From JBCBJX01 sp038522735 (GTDB lineage: Bacteria; Pseudomonadota; Alphaproteobacteria; Caulobacterales; Parvularculaceae): a stretch of DNA of 64,000 nucleotides. Location: assembly GCA_038522735.1 (NCBI GenBank), contig JBCBJX010000003.1:23816-87815 (forward strand). The letters run 5' to 3'. Made by a program: the position numbers and the translations under genes. Below are positions 61,328-64,000 of this stretch, one piece after another (positions within the stretch are counted from its first letter, which is position 1; each line of letters starts with the position of its first letter). The notes under the pieces are model-generated. The model had not been told where the DNA came from, searched no databases, and worked only from the letters and a program-made list of their open reading frames with translations.

Positions 61328-62434
61328 ATGAGACTGTTGATCGGAATTGGGTGTGCGCTTTTGATCGGATGCGCCATTGCCGATAACGGCCCGTCTCTTG
61401 AAGACCGTATCGATGGGTTGTTTGCGGCTTATGAAACTGGCGACCGGCCCGGTTATGCTATCGGCGTGATTCGTGATGGCGCACTGATCCACGCAAAAGG
61501 CTATGGTATGGCGGACGTGGATGCCGAAATGCCTATCACTCCCGACACAGCGTTCAATCTTGCCTCACTCTCCAAACAGTTCACCGGCGCGGCTGTCGCA
61601 CTAGAAATAGAAGCGGGTCGTCTTGATCTCGATGATCGCCTATCTCAGCATTGGGCGGGTTTGCCGGACTTTATGTCAGAAATAACCATCGGACATCTCG
61701 TATACATGACGAGCGGGCTCCAAGAATACTACACGTTACCATCACCGCGCGGCGGCTGGCAATCTGAGGATCAGTTCACGGTCGACGATGCAATTGGCGC
61801 TGTATTCGCTTCAGGAGAGCTGGTCTACGCCCCCGGCGAGCGGTGGACATACTCCAACATAAACTATCAACTTTTGGCCGAGCTAACGGCGCGGTTGAAC
61901 GACCAAAGCTTCGCCGAACATATGGATGCGTCCATTTTTTCGCCACTTGGCTTAGAGACGACATGGGTCGACGCTCCGTTGGACACCACTCGCGAAGGCA
62001 TGGCCCGGTCTTACGTCTGGGACGACGGCATTGGTGGGTGGCAGGTAGCGCCCCGCCTGTCGCCTCACTACGGTGGCAGTGGCGTTTTTTCTTCTTTGAA
62101 CGATCTGGTGAAATGGGATCGGGCACTTTACCAGACTGACCAGTTAGGCGAGGGATTTGGTGCTCGCATGCTTTCGACGCGCAAATATGCCCACGACAAA
62201 GACAATGATGCCTTCGGCCTGGTCCATGGCTCTTATGAGGGTCAGCCGATAATCTGGTATGAAGGCGGTGATTATGGTGTCTCAACGTATATGGTTCGGT
62301 TGCCTGATCGCAGGGAGACGGTGATTTGCCTGTCAAATTTTGGGCATGGCCGCTGCGCAGACAAGGCGCGCGCGGTTGTTGATCTGCTCAAGTCATTCGA
62401 CCAAATCCACTCGGTGCCAAGCACAACAAACTAG
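61328..62434 (+). CDS. Beta-lactamase-fold serine hydrolase, probable lipoprotein
   Basis: A 368-residue class C beta-lactamase/esterase-like protein. The N-terminus MRLLIGIGCALLIGCAIADN holds a lipobox (LIGC, Cys15), so the protein should be membrane-anchored in the periplasm. The catalytic motifs are Ser80-x-x-Lys83 in NLASLSKQFTG and Tyr174-Ser-Asn in RWTYSNINYQ; the third motif may be EGGDYG. A beta-lactam substrate is only one option; esterases and D-amino peptidases share the fold. The G+C is lower than in neighbours, and the flanking spacers are A/T-rich, which suggests transfer. Confidence 0.88.
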   Translation: MRLLIGIGCALLIGCAIADNGPSLEDRIDGLFAAYETGDRPGYAIGVIRDGALIHAKGYGMADVDAEMPITPDTAFNLASLSKQFTGAAVALEIEAGRLDLDDRLSQHWAGLPDFMSEITIGHLVYMTSGLQEYYTLPSPRGGWQSEDQFTVDDAIGAVFASGELVYAPGERWTYSNINYQLLAELTARLNDQSFAEHMDASIFSPLGLETTWVDAPLDTTREGMARSYVWDDGIGGWQVAPRLSPHYGGSGVFSSLNDLVKWDRALYQTDQLGEGFGARMLSTRKYAHDKDNDAFGLVHGSYEGQPIIWYEGGDYGVSTYMVRLPDRRETVICLSNFGHGRCADKARAVVDLLKSFDQIHSVPSTTN

Positions 62435-62613
62435 AAGCTGAGGGAGCGTCCTTATCTTGCCGCAAGCGAGACACTCGATCGCTTGTTCAGGCTGACCAAT
62501 ATCGGCGAATTTCAGCCTAAGCCCGAACGACCGGTTTAGGGCGCTTTAAGCCGTACACCTATTTATAGCGACCGACGCCAAACCCGCACTTCGCCTTCCA
62601 GGGCGGCGTGGCG

Positions 62614-63282
62614 TTACTCAGAGACTGAAGGCGTCGGTCCCGCCGCCCGCCGCATCCACAGCCAGACGATCAGGTTCGCGGCCAAGTGCGCGATGATCGG
62701 GGCGAGGAGCGTTCCGGACCAGCGGTCGAGGGCGAAGAGGCCGAGGCCGAAGGCGAAGCTGAGGGCGATCATCGTCGGGCGGAAGTGCATCAGCGCGAAG
62801 GCGGCGGACGTTAAAAGCGCCGCCTGCCAGAGCGCCCAGTCCGAAAAGGCGTATGCGCCGTATCCGCGGAAAATCAGCTCCTCGCCGACCGGCGCGACGA
62901 GGGCGAGGCTCGGCAGTTCGCGCACGTCGCTGGCGAGGAAGGCGCGGGTTTCGGGCGCGCGCCTGAGCGCCCGCGCCGAGATCGCGGCCGCGAGGCCCGC
63001 GAAGGCGGCCCCGAAGCCCAGGGCGGCGAGGAGGGATTTCGCCTCCAGCGGCGCGCCGCCGAAGAGCGCCGCCCGGTCGGCGGCGGGCGTCGCAAACCAG
63101 GCCCAGAGCGCGACGAGGACCGTGATCGCTGGAACGACCGCCTGTCCGAACAGTTTGAAACGGTTTGCGGTCGCGTCGGCGTCGCCGGCGCGGGACGCCC
63201 AGGCCCACATTCCGCCGCCGGCGATCAAGCCGAGGACGACCGGCGCGAAGAGGATCGCCCAAACTGTGACGGAGGCCGTCAC
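62614..63282 (-). CDS. CPBP-family intramembrane metalloprotease
   Basis: A 222-residue polytopic protein of the CPBP (CAAX protease and bacteriocin-processing) family. Motif 1 is VGEELIFRGYGAYAF (EExxxR), motif 2 ALMHFRPTMIALSFAFGLG, and motif 3 IIAHLAANLIVWL; these Glu/His positions form the active site. The substrate is unknown. GTG start, with the ribosome site GAGG overlapping the stop of the preceding small gene, so the two are coupled. Confidence 0.9.
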   Translation of the reverse strand: MTASVTVWAILFAPVVLGLIAGGGMWAWASRAGDADATANRFKLFGQAVVPAITVLVALWAWFATPAADRAALFGGAPLEAKSLLAALGFGAAFAGLAAAISARALRRAPETRAFLASDVRELPSLALVAPVGEELIFRGYGAYAFSDWALWQAALLTSAAFALMHFRPTMIALSFAFGLGLFALDRWSGTLLAPIIAHLAANLIVWLWMRRAAGPTPSVSE

Positions 63283-63292
63283 CGGCGTCGCC

Positions 63293-63562
63293 TCAGTCGA
63301 TCGGGCGGAAGACCAGCGTTAAAAGAAGGCCGATCGCGCCGAGGATCGCCCACGGGAAGAAGTTCACCGTCGCGCCCAGAACTTGGGAGACGCCGTTCGG
63401 CGCTGCGTCGGCGAGCGCCATGCCGTCGACGCCGAAGAGCATGAGGATGTCGCCGGTAGTGCGCAGCGTCAGCCCGTTTTCGAGCGACGACACCGCGTCC
63501 GCGCCGAGGAGCGCGATAGCAAGGGCGATGAAAAGCCAGGCGATGGCGCGAAAAACGAACAT
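63293..63562 (-). CDS. Small two-helix membrane protein
   Basis: An 89-residue protein with helices at about 4-24 (FRAIAWLFIALAIALLGADA) and 68-86 (FFPWAILGAIGLLLTLVFR) joined by a 45-residue loop with no recognisable motif. No family is recognised; very similar layouts occur in uncharacterised alphaproteobacterial proteins. It precedes the CPBP protease by 10 bases in one operon and might be its partner or substrate. Confidence 0.75.
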   Translation of the reverse strand: MFVFRAIAWLFIALAIALLGADAVSSLENGLTLRTTGDILMLFGVDGMALADAAPNGVSQVLGATVNFFPWAILGAIGLLLTLVFRPID

Positions 63563-63666
63563 GACCGATACCCCAAGTGTCCCACTCTCAGCATATCACC
63601 GGCGGCGGGAGGCTGAAAGCGGCGCAGCGCACGCGGGCGTTGCATTCGCGCCTCGAGCCGCCGCCG

Positions 63667-63695
63667 TTGCGCGGTCGCCGCACTTGGGCTAACTC
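63667..63695 (+). promoter_or_regulatory. Candidate promoter of tRNA-Ser(GGA)
   Basis: TTGCGC (63667-63672) and TAACTC (63690-63695) are 17 bases apart. The -10 box lies 10 bases before the mature tRNA 5' end, a plausible position for a very short leader. Confidence 0.45.
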
Positions 63696-63705
63696 CCGCG
63701 GCTCC

Positions 63706-63795
63706 GGACAGGTGGCCGAGTGGTCGAAGGCGCACGCCTGGAACGCGTGTAGGCGGGCAACCGTCTCGTGGGTTCGAATCCCACCCTGTCCGCCA
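63706..63795 (+). tRNA. tRNA-Ser(GGA)
   Basis: A 90-base class II tRNA. The acceptor stem is GGACAGG/CCTGTCC with discriminator G and encoded CCA. The anticodon loop CTGGAAC carries GGA, reading UCC/UCU. The long variable arm is around TAGGCGGGCAACCGTCTC, and the T loop is GGTTCGAATCC. Its 3' flank is A/T-richer, but no integrase is visible before the window ends. Confidence 0.97.
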
Positions 63796-64000
63796 CTCAG
63801 TCTACAGCATAAATTATCTCTGGCGCGCTGCGGCGTAGGTTTTTGAACTATCGGTGTTTTTCCGCGTGATCTGCAGCAGTTGGCCTCGGGTCCGGCGAAA
63901 TTCGCGGCTGTATTCTCGCGTTCTGCGCGGAGTGTCTCCGGATCGGGATGCTTGGTTCGGTTTGGCGCATCAGATGCGCATCAAAAGCCGCCTTTGAACG
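63796..64000. other. Non-coding 3' flank of tRNA-Ser(GGA)
   Basis: 205 bases without a supported gene. The first 70 are relatively A/T-rich. A 7-bp palindrome, GCGCATC-A-GATGCGC, lies at 63965-63979. Nothing else is recognisable; the next gene is beyond the window. Confidence 0.4.

Overview
The window is high-G+C chromosomal DNA of an alphaproteobacterium. The evidence is an AcnA divergent from ccmAB, an ATP synthase block next to rppH, an obgE/nadD/rsfS/rlmH/envC/ctpA neighbourhood, IalB- and DUF1223-type proteins, and Rhizobium-like rlmH-envC-ctpA-deacetylase-rppH order. I cannot fix the family; relatives of Parvularculaceae or Hyphomonadaceae would fit. There is no rRNA, CRISPR array, prophage or intact insertion sequence. 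Two tRNA-Ser genes (CGA and GGA) are present. Gene density is very high, with many 4-base ATGA stop/start overlaps.

Bases 1-4670: the 3' part of the F-type ATP synthase operon (atpA partial, atpG, atpD, atpC), read rightwards. Three non-subunit cassettes sit in its gaps: a 56-residue single-membrane-segment protein between atpA and atpG, a ribbon-helix-helix/PIN toxin-antitoxin pair between atpG and atpD, and a four-cysteine YHS/TRASH-like mini-protein between atpD and atpC. Bases 4674-6482 encode a large protein with strict 19-residue RTX-like repeats.

Bases 6591-21903: a mostly leftward housekeeping backbone (rppH, divergent polysaccharide deacetylase, ctpA, envC, rlmH, rsfS, nadD, obgE, two GNATs, rpmA, rplU). 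It is interrupted by a gmd-rmd GDP-deoxyhexose pair plus a DUF1704/MATCAP metalloprotease, by a Tat-exported flavin amine oxidase with a secreted RidA, and by egtD for ergothioneine synthesis.

Bases 22036-37535: a secreted zinc metalloprotease, tRNA-Ser(CGA), transaldolase, a thiolase/DUF35 pair, a secreted trypsin-like protease with a PEP-CTERM-like tail, typA, an MBOAT/SGNH acylation pair, DUF3299 with a membrane partner, a PQQ sugar dehydrogenase and an OmpA-family porin. Bases 37614-47347: a TetR regulator, a class A PBP, a YgjP-type protease, then mutS-murJ-trpS and a sterol-desaturase-like hydroxylase.

Bases 47602-64000: a second TetR, small conserved proteins, a Thr-type asparaginase, an EamA transporter, DUF6265, DUF1801, ccmBA divergent from acnA, a HAD hydrolase, DUF1223, lepA, and a CPBP protease operon. 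Two genes (a SPOUT/TrmH methyltransferase near 52 kb and a beta-lactamase-fold lipoprotein near 62 kb) have visibly lower G+C and different codon use, and look acquired. Two palindromic intergenic elements (51238-51372 and 57509-57671) look like non-autonomous mobile or REP-type repeats.
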